From Neostapfia colusana (taxonomy: Eukaryota; Streptophyta; Magnoliopsida; Poales; Poaceae), in assembly GCA_030760725.1 (NCBI GenBank), contig JASWHV010000011.1, forward strand, positions 10,441,501-10,505,500: a DNA stretch of 64,000 nucleotides, given 5' to 3'. Under the pieces are notes generated by a model. It saw nothing but the letters and a program-made list of their open reading frames with translations. It did no database searches and had not been told where the DNA came from. The position numbers and the translations under genes are program-made. Shown here in pieces: positions 1 to 11,823 of this stretch (position 1 is the first letter of the stretch; the number at the start of each line of letters is the position of its first letter).

Positions 1-2608
1 CCAAAAATGCCAAGTCAATAAACAGAATGTTGATTTCCATTATGTTTCAAATTCATGAAAATGGGACTTAGAAAAAACTTTTTACACGTGATGGTGTACA
101 TGGGTGTTCAAGAAAAAGGGCTGAAATATCCATTTGAATGTTTTGAACCAATGGGGATTTAAACATCATGTTTAAATTATTCTTTTGCATGAGTGAGGTA
201 AAAATCAGATTTTCAAATTTAAGAGTTCGCCTCAAATTGCTGCCAAACTTTTGAATACATATGCAACCTCATACCTTTGAATTTGAGGAAATTTAGGATG
301 GCAACTTTCTGATTTTAGGGTAGGCTGAAAAGGAGTTAAATATGATCATTCCCAAATTCAGGATGAATTCAAATTTGAAAGTGAGATTCAAACTGAATTC
401 GAGTTAATTTAAACTCCAGCAACTTTTAAACTTCAGATATATCAGATTGAGGGAATTTACATGGATGAAGACCTTATGGGAAAATTTTGGAAGATAAGGA
501 GGGGGGAAAAGGCGGTGGACCCCACCTGTCATTGAGTTAATTTAACTTGCACCCGAAGTTGCCTTCTCTGTTGTTTCACTCGACACCGAAGAAGCACCGG
601 GCGCCACAGAGACTCCACACAATGGCCACATCCCCGTTGTTTCATCGCGCTGGCGAGCAGCTCGTGGGCTTCCTTAGATCCCGGCATGATCTTTTGTCCA
701 CAAACCAAGTCAACTAGGCCGTCACTTCGTCCTCGCGTGCAAGAACAGAGCTGCCACCGCCATTTCTGTCGAGCGATCCAGAGCCGGCGAAACTCATGCC
801 CACAGAGCCCCTCGAGCAGCAAAACCGCACTGGCTGATCATTCCCCACCTCCTCGGCGCAAGAACTGATCGAGCCTCGGCTTCTAACCCCTGAGCGCGCG
901 TCTTATTCACGGTGGCCGAGCTGCATCGCAACTCGGGCTCACGTTGACAGCCCGACCGTGCGGCTTTCATGCCCGAGCAAGGACACCCAAGGACACACCA
1001 GTGATTAGTGCTGCTTCTCGCCGGACATCAGATCAAGCCATGGATCATCGCCGGCGAATTCAGTGAAATTCTTCCCTTCCCGGCAACTCGACACGTCGGT
1101 ATGAATCCGAGAAACTCTCACTCCATACTCGTTCTCAGGGCACCAAATCCTGCACAAATGAGGTAGACTAGCTGGCGATCATCTTATCTTCACAGCCCCA
1201 GCTCGAAATCGCATGTAGGCGACCTGTTTGAAGTTTTCCCGAACGCAAACTCGGCGGCACGTCGCGGGCGCACGGTGAAACCATAGTAGCCGCCATTTTG
1301 CGCTTGTTTGCATATTCGTCGATCTTCCCTAGGTTTCCCTGGTGCTGTAGAGCCGATGGATCAAGCTTTTGGCGGGCTAGGACGTCGGGCGGACGTTGTC
1401 GAAGGTCGACCGGAGCCGCCGCACGTCGCCGGCATACTTCCGGCCACCGGCAGCTTGAGCCGACCTCACAAACGGATTCACCGACCCCCAATACCCACAG
1501 GCGGCGAGAACCACATCGGAAGGCGGCCGGGATGTCGACTCCGGCGAGGCGCCGCCTCGGCCCGGCGAGGGGGCAGCGCGGTCGCGGGATTTCGGCCGTA
1601 GGTTGAAGAAGCTGAGCCGGCCCCACCTGTCAAAGGCTGTATTTTTAAACCGTTATCGGTTGTGGCTTCGGATCTGTTGTGGCTGCGCGCTGAGAACCCC
1701 GTGGCCCCATGTGTCCTTGCATTTCATTGGTTGCGATTTAATTAGTGGGCCCAATTCAATTTCCAGTAGAAAATCAATTCCAGTTTTAGCTCCAAGTTTA
1801 GAAATTCATAACTTTGTGTAGGAAACACCAAATTGGGTGATTCAAATTGATTTAGGTTCCGTTTGCCAATATCTATCCAAATTTGCAAGCCAATCAGTGT
1901 GAAAGTCAATAATAAATTCTGGATAATTCTTGAAAATTTTTCTGTAAAAGAATTATGGAGGGAATTTGGTTAATCCAAAATTTCCCAAATTTTGCCAGAA
2001 TATTCTTTAGGATATTATTGAACTTCTACCAAAGTTTCAGCTCATTTGGAGTTAATGTGAGTAGGAGTTTTTAGAGTACAAACTGCTGTGCTCAACATTG
2101 TCCAGAAACTTTTTCAGAAAATGACCCCCCTTTGAAAAAACTGTTCTGGGCAATACTTAGCTCCAAAAATCCTAGGAAAATTCAGGCATGCTCTATGATC
2201 TCTACTTGAAACTGTATTTTACTTTGTTTTGCATGAAAATGCAAATTTCTACAGAATTAATTCCTTTTGGCATAACTACTTGGTAAATTATTCTGGATGA
2301 ACTACTCAATGAAAAGTCCTGAATTTTGGATCATAATACTTTCTTGTGACCAGGAACTCACATGCAAAGTTTCAGCTCAAGTTGAGCCTTGTATCTTCCT
2401 GTCCTTGTTTTTCATTCATATGTACATGAGAAAGCATAGGGATTATTGTGGAAATTATTGGAGACACAATTTCCTTTCACTTTAGCTGCAAGTTGTCAAG
2501 CCAAGTCCCTGTGTAAGATAGGAAGTTCTGTAAAATTTCAAAGCCATTAGAGTTCAGGTTCCTCAGTTACATCCAAATCAATTCAGCCATCTCATAATTC
2601 CAATAGAA
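1..2608 (+). repeat. Family C LTR (C0), first part, + orientation
   Basis: This is the first part of a long Ty3/gypsy-type LTR that begins about 10 bases before the window: CCAAAAATG at position 1 matches the start of the other C LTRs (TGTAAAAGTCCCAAAAATG). The layout is that of all C LTRs here. An AT-rich opening (1-480) is followed by a GC-rich block (about 520-1625) and a second AT-rich part (1640-2608). The stretch at 2085-2185 is the reverse complement, with differences, of 8610-8720 and 51240-51360 in minus-strand C LTRs. No gene is supported; overlapping open frames in the GC-rich block are compositional. The LTR is interrupted by the Copia element after 2608 and resumes at 5662. Confidence 0.75.
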
Positions 2609-2959
2609 TGACGGAGCAGCACCTCCCGCCGAGACGATCAACAGATCGAAGAACGCTGAGTACACGCCGTGAGCGACGAGGTGAACGCAAGACAGAGTGG
2701 TTCCGTAGGCCAGAGAAGGGGACTGTTCTGGTGGCAATAACCCAGCCAGAAACTGAAAAACATGTATTTATACGCAGGGTACATGAACATGCATTGAGCT
2801 ATTCAGCTAGATCCTAGAGCCTCGCATCACGTCCGGCATAAGCGCCATGATACGTTCACGTCCGCGACGCACGCTGAGTGGACTGGATTATTCCTACGAC
2901 TTCGTCATGAGCTTTACCAACATGCAGATTAAGCGTGCAACTAAATTAAATGGACAACA
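2609..2959 (-). repeat. Copia 3' LTR
   Basis: The left LTR copy, 3' in element orientation, spans 351 bp with TG...CA ends and matches 5305-5656. A TATA box (TATAAATA on the minus strand) lies at 2765-2772. It is bounded on the left by target duplication TAGAA at 2604-2608. Confidence 0.93.
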
Positions 2960-2975
2960 CTTCACCCCCTTAATT
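2960..2975 (-). promoter_or_regulatory. Copia polypurine tract
   Basis: On the minus strand the sequence AATTAAGGGGGTGAAG directly abuts the 3' LTR. This is the expected plus-strand priming site for reverse transcription. Confidence 0.85.
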
Positions 2976-4454
2976 TTGTTGCCCTGAGACAACATTCATC
3001 TGCTGTCTGAACTCTATAAACTTCACCCGGCCGAGAGCTTTAGTTAGGATATCTGCCATCTGAGCTTCTGTGCCAATGTGGTTTAGTTCCAGCCTTCCTT
3101 CTTCTACACATTCACGTATATAGTGATATCGTGTATCAATATGCTTGACTCTCTCATGAAACTTTGGATTCTTGCTCAAGTCAATTGCTGACTTGTTATC
3201 CACAAAAAGCCTGAACCACTTTGGTTCTTCATTCAGAATTTCAGACATCAGACGACTGAGCCACACACCTTGACAGGCCACTGTTGCTGCTGCAATGTAC
3301 TCAGCCTCACATGATGAGAGAGCCACCACCTTTTGTTTATGTGAACACCATGTGATCAGGTTTCTTCCCAAGAAATATGCCACACCAGTTGTGCTTTTTC
3401 TGTCATTTATGTCACCAGCCAAATCACTGTCAGAGAAGCCTTCTAACTCTGAGTGTGCAGCTTCAGTGTACCTGCAGCCATACTCTTTTGTTCCTGCTAA
3501 GTACCTCAAAATTCTCTTCACAGCAGTCCAGTGCTCTACTGACGGTGCCTCCATGAATCTACTGACAAAACCAACCGAAAATGCAATGTCTGGTCTTGTA
3601 TTAACAAGATACCTAAGACACCCAACTATGCTTCTGAACTTTGAAGCATCAACTTCTCTGTTTTTGTCAGTCTTGGTCAACTGTAACCTCTGTTCCATGG
3701 GAGTATCACATGGGTTGCAGTTCTTCATGTCTGCCAACTCCAAAATTTTCCCAACGTATCCTTGTTGACAGAGAAATATATCTCCTTTTTGTTGTCTGAC
3801 CTCTATTCCAAGATAATAGCTCAATGGTCCTAGATCACTCATTTCAAAAATGTCTTTCATCTGACCTTTGAAATCAGCTATTCCATCCTCATTTGGCACA
3901 CATATTATGAGGTCATCAACATAAACACCAATTACCAAGAGAGATTTGTCAGTACCTTTTCTATACACCGAATGTTCCACATTGCATTTTCTGAAACCCA
4001 ACTCTGACAGATGTTGATCAAGTTTCATGTTCCAAGCTCTAGGTGCTTGGCGAAGACCATAAAGTGCCTTTTCAAGTTTCAGAACCTTTTGAGGGTGTGT
4101 ATCACTGATAAAACCAGGAGGCTGAAGTACATAAACTTCTTCTTGGAGATCACCATTTAGAAATGCTGATTTAACATCCATGTGGTGCACCTTCCATTTC
4201 AAGTTTGCTGACAGAGCCAACAACACTCTCACAGTTTCAAGCCTTGCAACTGGAGCAAAAACCTCATCGAAGTCCACCCCCTGTCTCTGAGCATATCCTT
4301 TCACAACAAGTCTTGCCTTGTGTCTGATAATATTGCCCATTGGATCCTTTTTAGCCTTGAAAACCCATTTGAGTCCTATTGGCTTCTGACCACTTGGTAA
4401 GTCTATCAGTCTCCAGGTTCTGTTTTCTTCTATAGCTTGAATTTCAGTGATCAT
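2970..4454 (-). pseudogene. Copia reverse transcriptase-RNase H
   Basis: An open frame of 494 codons carries the Copia-type reverse transcriptase and RNase H. The RT begins with the conserved KWVFKAKKDP block near residue 30, followed by KARLVVKGYAQ, FAPVARLETVR and DVKSAFLNG. The catalytic YVDD box (about residue 178, near 3905-3925) is intact. RNase H follows, with SDSDLAGD, the SSCEAEYIA block and VDNKSAID near the C-terminus. It is in the same frame as the upstream integrase fragment and separated from it by one TAG stop (4464-4466), probably a tryptophan codon lost to a point change. The RT-RNase H part itself looks undamaged, but it could only be made by readthrough or internal initiation. 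Confidence 0.9.
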
Positions 4455-4463
4455 TGCATCCCT

Positions 4464-5165
4464 CTACTTTCTATCATTCAGAGCTTGATCAATGTTGTCA
4501 GGTTCTTCAGAAGATAACAAACACAGGCAATTGTACTCAAAGTCTTGCATTTCTTCAGTGGAATCATACACGTCTGTCAGAGTTCTGTACCTTTGAGGAA
4601 CACCTTCAGAATCCACATCCCTATTAGTGGGAGGAGTGACCCATTGAACTCTTGCTGGTGAGTCTTCTGGTGTCATTGGTTGAGGTGTTGCACGGCCTGG
4701 TGCATCCTGTTCAAGGTCTGCATTCTGTATTTCCACAGTCTCTGACCAAGTCACAGTTATGGTTGAGTCGATTTCCACCTCTTCTGCATCATCCTTGTTC
4801 CAGTCCCAAGTCTTGGCTTCATCAAACTTAATGTCCCTTGACACTATAACTTTCTTATGTTTAGGATCATATAGTTTGTAAGCCTTCAAATTTTCTTCAT
4901 ACCCAAGGAAGATACACTGCACTGACCTGTCAGACAGTTTACTCATCCCTGGTCCGGCAGTCTTAGCATATGCAACACATCCAAAAGTGCGAAAGTGGGA
5001 TACTGTGGGCTTCCTCCCTGTCCATGCCTCATGAGGAGTTATACCTTTAAGGCTTCTAGACGGTGACCTGTTCAAAACATACACTGCAGTCTTTACTGCT
5101 TCTCCCAAGAATGGAGCTGGGACTTTCATAGTCTTCAGCATACACCTTACCATCTCCACAACCAT
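4464..5165 (-). pseudogene. Copia integrase C-terminal fragment
   Basis: This frame codes for the end of a Copia integrase and the linker into RT. Typical blocks are visible: EMVRCMLKT, FLGEAVKTAVYVLNRSPS, LKGITPHEAWTGRKP, HFRTFGCVAY and SVQCIFLGYEENLKAYKLYD. An acidic linker with WDWN follows. The zinc-binding and DDE catalytic parts that should precede it are absent, because the internal deletion joins it almost directly to the gag start. The frame ends at TAG 4464-4466, immediately before the RT frame. It is a remnant, not a working integrase. Confidence 0.85.
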
Positions 5166-5174
5166 TTGATTTCT

Positions 5175-5262
5175 CCTTGACCACCCGTTCGATCACAACA
5201 GGTGCCGGAATGTCGTCCTCCTGGCCGGCCTTCCCTCCAGTCTTGCTTCTTGTACCAGACAT
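5175..5262 (-). pseudogene. Copia gag N-terminal stub
   Basis: The ATG at 5260-5262 lies about 30 bases downstream of the primer-binding site, where Copia gag normally starts. It opens MSGTRSKTGGKAGQED and continues to about IERVVKEK. The reading then runs out of frame into integrase sequence encoding RRNQMVVEM. Only about 28 gag residues remain. The junction near 5175-5182 marks a deletion of several kilobases covering the rest of gag, the protease and the integrase core. Confidence 0.7.
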
Positions 5263-5289
5263 GTTGGATCACCTCCAGTCTTCAACCCC

Positions 5290-5302
5290 GGCTCTGATGC
5301 CA
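5290..5302 (-). promoter_or_regulatory. Copia primer-binding site (tRNA-Met type)
   Basis: On the minus strand TGGCATCAGAGCC starts two bases inside the 5' LTR. It differs by one base from the TGGTATCAGAGCC of the gypsy elements in this window and fits the 3' end of initiator tRNA-Met. Confidence 0.85.
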
Positions 5303-5304
5303 AA

Positions 5305-5656
5305 TGACGGAGCAGCACCTCCCGCCGAGACGATCAACAGATCGAAGAACGCTGAGTACACGCCGTGAGCGACGAGGTGAACGCAAGACAGAGTGGTTTC
5401 GTAGGCCAGAGAAGGGGACTGTTCTGGTGGCGATAACCCAGCCAGAAACTGAAAAACATATATTTATACGCAGGGTACATGAACATGCATTGAGCTATTC
5501 AGCTAGATCCTAGAGCCTAGCATCACGTCCGGCATAAGCGCCATGATACGTTCACGTCCGCGACGCACGCTGAGTGGACTGGATTATTCCTACGACTTCG
5601 TCATGAGCCGTTACCAACATGCAGATTAAGCGTGCAACTAAATTAAATGGACAACA
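5305..5656 (-). repeat. Copia 5' LTR with TATA box
   Basis: The right LTR copy (5' in element orientation) spans 352 bp and pairs with 2609-2959. The minus strand has TATAAATA at 5461-5468, which would place transcription start near 5430. The target duplication TAGAA follows at 5657-5661. Confidence 0.93.
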
Positions 5657-6592
5657 TAGAAACCATAGCACATGTTCAAACTGAACACCAATGTGCAGTT
5701 TGGTTTTTCTCTTTAGTTTCTCTACACAACACGGATAACAAATTCATTCTTAGCACTCCCACACAGTCCACTGTTATTAACAAGTTTAAGTCTTTAATTA
5801 TCTAATTTGCATTATGAAACTTGTGCATATACATGTCGGTAGTACCCACGATGAAGGAGTTCGACGGAGTTCATCCCTTGAAGTGTGGATCAGTTGATCA
5901 AGCTCAGGAAGATCAAGGGATAGAAGATCACTAACTGATTATATATATTACTCCGCTACAACATAGGCAAGCTCCGGTTTGCATTTAACAGCTTTTAATT
6001 TTTTACTTTGTATACACTATGTTGGTTAGGAATGAATTGTGCATTAGGTTTAGATGTTGTGATACTCCTCTTGCATGACCAGAAAACCCTTTGGAGTATT
6101 TGGGTAGATGTCTTTTCATCATGTAGAAACTGTCATGCTTAAGTAGGACTTGGTAGGAGTCAAGTGGTTGGACATGGGATTGCTTCAGGAATTTGTTAGC
6201 AAGCTAATGTTGAGACTGAGCAGGTTGTAGGAGCAACAGGACATAGGGTTGTGTGCGTTATTCCTGTCCATGTCGGTCAAGCACCGATCCGTGTGCTGCC
6301 CTGTTGGACAAGTTTAAATTGTGTACCAGACGCATGGTGGCTATATGGGACCCAGTAAACCGATGTACCTCAGGAAGCTTGCATGGTGCCTTTTTCGGTC
6401 GCCTCAGGTGTATGTCCGGTGTGCAGTATGTGGGTAACTCGCTCATGACATCTCACGTCGAAAGGTGCACCATGAGGTGAGGCTACTATACGGGACGATC
6501 GAATTGATTTAACGTAGGTGAAACATGGGAAAGGTTGCCATGTACGGCGTCCGGGATGGTTGTTGTAGGCAACATCGAGTACGGGCGTACGT
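5657..6592 (+). repeat. Family C LTR (C0), continued
   Basis: C0 resumes after the Copia insertion. Landmarks shared with other C LTRs are the ATAG/GCAAGCTCCGG block at 5963-5976 (a GC-type splice-donor-like site present in every C LTR here) and the stretch at about 6250-6592. The latter aligns in reverse with about 49870-50200 (for example GGTTGTTGTAGGCAACATCG). The LTR stops at 6592, where a new LTR-like start TGTAAGGGCCC begins. The missing last part of C0 should lie outside this window. No gene. Confidence 0.7.
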
Positions 6593-6688
6593 TGTAAGGG
6601 CCCAAGTTTTTCACTTGCTAAAAGTGTTCATCACCCACACACCTCACCTCATTTGTGGTAAACACATGAACACATTTGAAAAGCTAGT
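6593..6688 (+). repeat. Start of a second C-type LTR (C3)
   Basis: TGTAAGGGCCCAAG at 6593 resembles the TGTAAAAGTCCCAA start of C LTRs and interrupts C0. The possible target copy is TACGT at 6588-6592; its partner would lie outside the window. The piece ends at the CTAGT target of the solo LTR and continues at 23452. The assignment rests on terminal similarity and layout. Confidence 0.55.
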
Positions 6689-9074
6689 TGTGGGGCCCGG
6701 ACGCGCGACACTCCAGGAATCGCATTGGGTGATGCCGTATTAGAAGACACCGACTAGCACACACAGAAATAGATCCAAGACGTACACAGGTGTGTATTAA
6801 ACAAGAGATATGTTTTATAAATAGTAATGTACATTCTAATCTACAGCAGCAGAATATAAAATCAAAGTTGCAGCAGAATTTACAACTGTGATCACTCTCA
6901 CAAACCTAGCTAAGGAGCAAAGAAGTTATCCTGCCCGAGGATAACACTTTCTAGCAGCAGGGAAGGTATTCGGTGGCGAACAGGGTTTTCTTGTGACCAT
7001 GCAGCCAAGAATGGCGCTGTCATGCTTAACCCTTCATTGTATATAGTGGATTACCTGCAAAACAACAACTCTTCAAGAGCGAGCACGAAGGCTCAGCAAG
7101 ACTTAACCGTCTCTCCTAAGGCGTGCAACTCTACATGAAGGTAACTTATGACATAAACATGTATTGCATAAATACTCGCCTACAAGTTCATCCTTAACTT
7201 TTCAGATTTTAGCCATCACAGTACTGACCTTGCGCCGAGCAACATTGGAAATCCACAATCAAACAAGATACACTTCATTGCAATGTTACATGTCTCAAGG
7301 TGGAAAATAACTTTAATTTCCTCTATCTCCACTTCATACATGGTTATCATGCAATTTAATTCAAAATGACAGCATATAAAACATGCAAACACAGTGAGCA
7401 AGCGGTACTCATATCCACGAGGGACGGTGATTCGAATCAAACACTGCTCGGCTTACTTGACACATACGCCCGCCACTGAAGAATCAAATCTGGCGTCCTT
7501 CATTACGTCGTATGTGGCAATCTTTCGGAGGATACCCGACTGTAGAACTGGTCGCGCCGTCTCGGGCTCATAGATCTAACGAGACGATGTGGTATGACTC
7601 TACAATGCAGTTAACCTGGTACATCGGTTTCCTGGGTCCCATATACCAGTAAGCATCTGGTACACAACTCAATTCTTGCTCAGCAGGGCCGCACACGAGA
7701 ATGATCCTTAACCGACACAGGCAGAGCTACTCGACCAAGACCTCGTCTTGTCGCTGCATACACTCTCTGCCCAGTCTCATCTTTGGAAACATAAACGTTA
7801 GTTTGCTTATTAATCATAACCATGTGATCCCGAACTATAGCTCGCGAGTAGATTCCAACTACTCGACTTCTACCGGATGTGATAACCTATTTAGCATGGC
7901 AATATTCTACAGCAGGGACACCTCTTCTAACCTTGTTTCCAGGGTTCATTTTGGTCATGCATTTGGAGTATAAATCATTCATGACCTAATGCACAAATAA
8001 ACTCTAAACCATAGTAGTGAACAGGGTAAAAACTTTATAAAACAACTTAAATGCAAACCGGAGCTTGCCTTTGTTTTGCAGATGACTAAAGTCAAATAAT
8101 TATGCAGTTAGTTGCTGATGACTTGAAGCTTAATCAATGCTATTCTTGCTCTTTCATTCACGCTTGGCTTTCTTCCCACTTCTCTACGTTAATCACTACA
8201 CGTTATGAACATGCACATATATTTAATTGTAAATACTTTGTGATCAAATATTTGTTACAAGGTGGAGAATAGAATTCTGATTAGGATCTAAGCTTGAGAT
8301 AATCCTAGTTGATGAAGCTGGATTTAGTATGGGGGATTAAGTGCTAAGGGTTCTTCTTAATTGTTGCATTTTCACCTAAGAAAGATATATAGAAACATAC
8401 TGATCCAGAGCTCAAATTTATCTGAGAATTTTCCTGTGAGTTCCGTGTCACAAGAAAACATTATGGACCAAAATTCAGAACTTTTCAATGATTAGATCAT
8501 CCAGAACAATTCCCTAAGAATTTAAGCAAAAAGGAATTAATTCTGAATAAATTTGTGCTTTCATGAAAATTCAAGTGGACCACAATTTAAAACATAGCTC
8601 AAGGATCCTGCATGAATTTTCCTAGGAATTGTGGAGCTAGGAATTGCCCAGCACTGATTTTTTTAAAGTATGAATTATCTCTGAAAAAGTTTCTGGACTT
8701 TTTGAACACAGCAACTTGTAATCTGAATTTTCATACCCAAATGGATTTCAAATGAGCTGAAAATTTAGCAGTAGTTCAATAATATCTTAAGGAATTTTCT
8801 GGCAAAACTTGGTGATTTTTTGATGAACCAAACTCCCTCCAAAATTCTTCTACTGAAAAATTTCAAAGAATTTTCCAGAATTTATTATTACCTTTAATAC
8901 AAATTGGATTGCATATTTAGATAGATATTTCCAAGCTGAATCTAACCCAGTTTTAATCACCCAATTTGGAGTTTCCTAGTAAAAGTTATGAGGTTCTAAA
9001 ATTTGAATTAAATCTATGAATTCAAATAATCCGAAGAAAAGTTTAAACTCTGACAACCCGGTCCAGGGTGACGT
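6689..9074 (-). repeat. Family C solo LTR, left part (minus strand)
   Basis: A C LTR in minus orientation begins TGTGGGGCCCGG at 6689. It is flanked on the left by CTAGT (6684-6688), and the same CTAGT follows its other end at 23447-23451. The two parts together (this one and 21674-23446, minus the B1 insertion) make about 4.16 kb, one LTR length, with no primer-binding site, coding region or second LTR. That is the signature of a solo LTR left by recombination between the two LTRs of one element. The CTTGCTGAG hairpin lies at 7081-7094, a 3' splice-like TTGTTTTGCAG/GT site (minus) at 7054-7055, and the AG/GCAAGCTCC site near 8061-8071. No gene. Confidence 0.88.
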
Positions 9075-9469
9075 TGTAACACACCAAAACCTGTTAAGAG
9101 GAGAATTTAAAAATTTTTGGACATACTGCATGTGGTGCAGAAATTCAAATTCAAATTGGAATTCAAATTCAACTCAAAACAGAAAAGAAAACGAAAAAGA
9201 AAAAGAAAAAACAAAACCCCCGGCCAGTGGGCCGAAACCCACCAGCCGGCCCACCCGCCCCCACGCCAGCCCGCAGCCGCGTGCTCCCCTCTCTCTCTCA
9301 CTGACACGCGGGACTCGCGTGTCATCCCTCACCTCCCGCTCGCGCCAACAGCCGGACTCCTCCGCGCGCGCCCGATCGCAACCGACTTCGGAAATCCTCG
9401 TCCCCAGCCTGACTCCCGGTCCCGGACGACTCCGGCTCGATCCAAACAGACACGCCGCCCTCCCTCGTC

Positions 9470-9477
9470 TATAAAAA
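9470..9477 (+). promoter_or_regulatory. LTR promoter TATA box (B1 5' LTR)
   Basis: TATAAAAA follows CCTCCCTCGTC and is identical in the other B LTRs (18701-18708, 28982-28989, 38268-38275). Conservation in four copies and the GC-rich surroundings support a core promoter, with a predicted start about 30 bases downstream. Confidence 0.75.
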
Positions 9478-11328
9478 CGGCGGCATCGCCCCGTTTTTCC
9501 CCCACGATCGGCTGTTTTTCCTCCCGGCGAGAACCAAAGCTCCGATCACCGTTTTCTCTCGATCTCTGCTCGGATTTTCCGATCTAACGCGCCGATCATG
9601 TTCCACCGCCTCCAGGGAATCACGCAGGTGCAGAAGACTCAGTGGTTTGTGCTCTAGGCACAGCTCCGACGAGCACCGCAGCGATTCCATCTCGGACCTC
9701 GTCGCCGACCGCCTTCCAGGACCTCCAAGCTCAAGAAAAACCCCGAGGTGAGATCCTCGACCTCCCCTCTACCGATCTATGCCATGAAATCCAAGTTTTA
9801 GGAAGAATAGACGAAGATCCGAAGTTTTCCAGCGAGGTCGCCGCCTCCCGCCGCCGCGCGCCGCCGGAGAGCGCCGCCCGCGCACGGTCAGAGCGACGTG
9901 GCCGCTTATGCGCCATCTATTTTATTTCGCACGGTAGAATTAAAACCCGCGCGTACCGGTTCGATGATCTAATCTGAGCCGTCCACTTTAAATCGGACGG
10001 TCCACATCAGCCCCGCATTATAAAGGCCGGGATTTTACACGCTACCCCCTGGGGATCTCGGAAAACACGAGCTAGCCCCGGAAACTTCTGATCTAGCCCC
10101 TGGAACTTCAGAAATTCATGTAAATTCATTTAAAAATCAGTTTTAGCCCCTGGACTTAATAAAAATTAGGAAAACCCCTCTGTTATGTGTAGCTAGACCC
10201 CTGGAAATTTATGAAATAATATAATAGACCCTGTAGTGGGGTGAGTTTACCTTTTTAACCCTATATGGTATTAAATTTAGGAATTTGAATATGTGATTAG
10301 GATTTAAAATTTAAAAGGTGAGACAAACACATTGTATATTCAAATTTAAACTATCCTAGCACTTGGAAAACTTTAGAATGAGTTAAAAGTAGATTTTAAG
10401 CTGAAATGAATCTGTTTAATTGATTGTTCACATTTATTAGTTATAAGGACACAATTTTTAGGTTAATAAATAATTCTGAAAATGGGTAAAATAAATTTAA
10501 ATTAGTTCACATCAGAGGAGAAGTTCAAAAACATATTATTTAATATATTAGATCAGAACCTATTCTGTTTAGATGATATGCCCTACTATTTAATATTAAA
10601 ACTCACTTTTAGGCATAGAAAATAAATCTGGAAAATATAGGACAATAGGTATGCATAACTAGAAAATGATAAATGAAGTCTCCAAATCCAAAGACTCCAG
10701 TTTAGGATTGGTAGAAGATCTGAAAACCCATTTGGAGTAGGAAATTACCTTCCATGCAAACTTGGTAGCTAAAGAGTGTATTAAAGAATTTGTTTAAATT
10801 GGATATTCATATATAGTTTACAAACAGAAATCTGAATACAAAAGTTAGAAATCATATACATATGTTTAAAGTGCATGTAGGCTAAAAATCAACACATCTA
10901 GAGTAACCGCAACACATAGAAATGTGAATGATTATCATATGCATGTATGTGTGGAGTGAAAGTGTGAACTATGTCTTATGGATTGTTGTTTTCTTTTGCT
11001 ATGTGTGTTGGCATGAGTAGAACCTACCCCAGAGCAAGTTCTTCCCTTCCAAGATCAAGACTTTCCATTCCCAGAGCAGCAGGAAGAAGGCAAGTGTCCT
11101 TGACCACTTTGATCCTATACTAGGATGTGTAGATAGAATTATTTGCATTATCAGTTGAAATATGAAACCCATGCTAGGAAGTTTCCCTAGAATTTCATTA
11201 CCTTGTTTCCTTGTAGCTTGGGTTGGGATTTATTTTATCATGTCATTTATTTATATGCTTATGCTTAGCCATGCTTAGAATGGGATAATTGGGATATGAG
11301 ATCATCAATTTATTTACCTTATTCTTGA

Positions 11329-11514
11329 ATGAGATATTATGAGTTATGTAGAGGTAGGGATCAAGGCAAGTTGGATGATTTGGTTGGTGCTGGTTGCACG
11401 AGACTCGGGTTTGTGTTTAGTACTTGCTTGGATCCTAAGGACCGGTTCATGGAGCATGTAACCTGGCTTTACCGTGCCAACCACATGCTGAGATGGGGCA
11501 GCTTGGCCAATTAA
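11329..11514 (+). CDS. Small LTR open frame (61 codons), uncertain
   Basis: A frame starting at ATG (MRYYELCRG) and ending HMLRWGSLAN stays open in all four long B LTR copies (also near 20540, 30853 and 40139), with a changed C-terminus at 20540. It lies in the putative second LTR intron. It has no recognised domain, and family D does not preserve it as a frame. The conservation may reflect RNA or DNA function rather than protein. Confidence 0.2.
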   Translation: MRYYELCRGRDQGKLDDLVGAGCTRLGFVFSTCLDPKDRFMEHVTWLYRANHMLRWGSLAN

Positions 11515-11823
11515 TTAGGTGTATCCCCGACGTAGTATGGGTGTGTTGGATGGTGCGGGGTAGTGTCAGCTGGACTACCATATGAACCGCAAGGCTCAAG
11601 AGGGGGCCACTGCAGCGGGGTTGGAGCCTCTTGTATGCTGTTAGGGGTGAAACCTCAGTGGGCCCACGCTCGTCTGGAATCCCTTTGTAAAGGCTTCGTA
11701 GTGATCTCCTGGCTACACACCTGGGATGTGTGTATGTGGTTCGTAGCCACTGGCATAATGGAGGTTCTTTTAGTCCACCCGGCAATGGGGGATGAAATCA
11801 CTACATGTGGGTACATGGTGCAA

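Larger units (their letters stand above)
2609..5656 (-). mobile_element. Internally deleted Ty1/Copia LTR retrotransposon
   Basis: A complete but non-autonomous Copia element of 3048 bp lies on the minus strand. It has two nearly identical LTRs of about 351 bp (TGTTGTCC...CTCCGTCA in its own orientation). It is flanked by a perfect 5-bp target duplication TAGAA (2604-2608 and 5657-5661). I count about five substitutions and one indel between the LTRs, so roughly 98% identity and a recent insertion. Primer-binding site, polypurine tract and TATA box are present. Most of gag, all of the protease and the integrase catalytic core are missing, so movement would need enzymes from a relative. The host sequence is the C0 LTR. 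Confidence 0.93.

Noticed and set aside
1168..1626. Overlapping open frames on both strands in the C0 GC-rich block
   Set aside because: They overlap in several frames, have no domain, and lie in the GC-rich LTR part where stops are rare by composition.
3295..3768. 157-codon plus-strand frame
   Set aside because: It is the antisense shadow of the Copia RT-RNase H frame.
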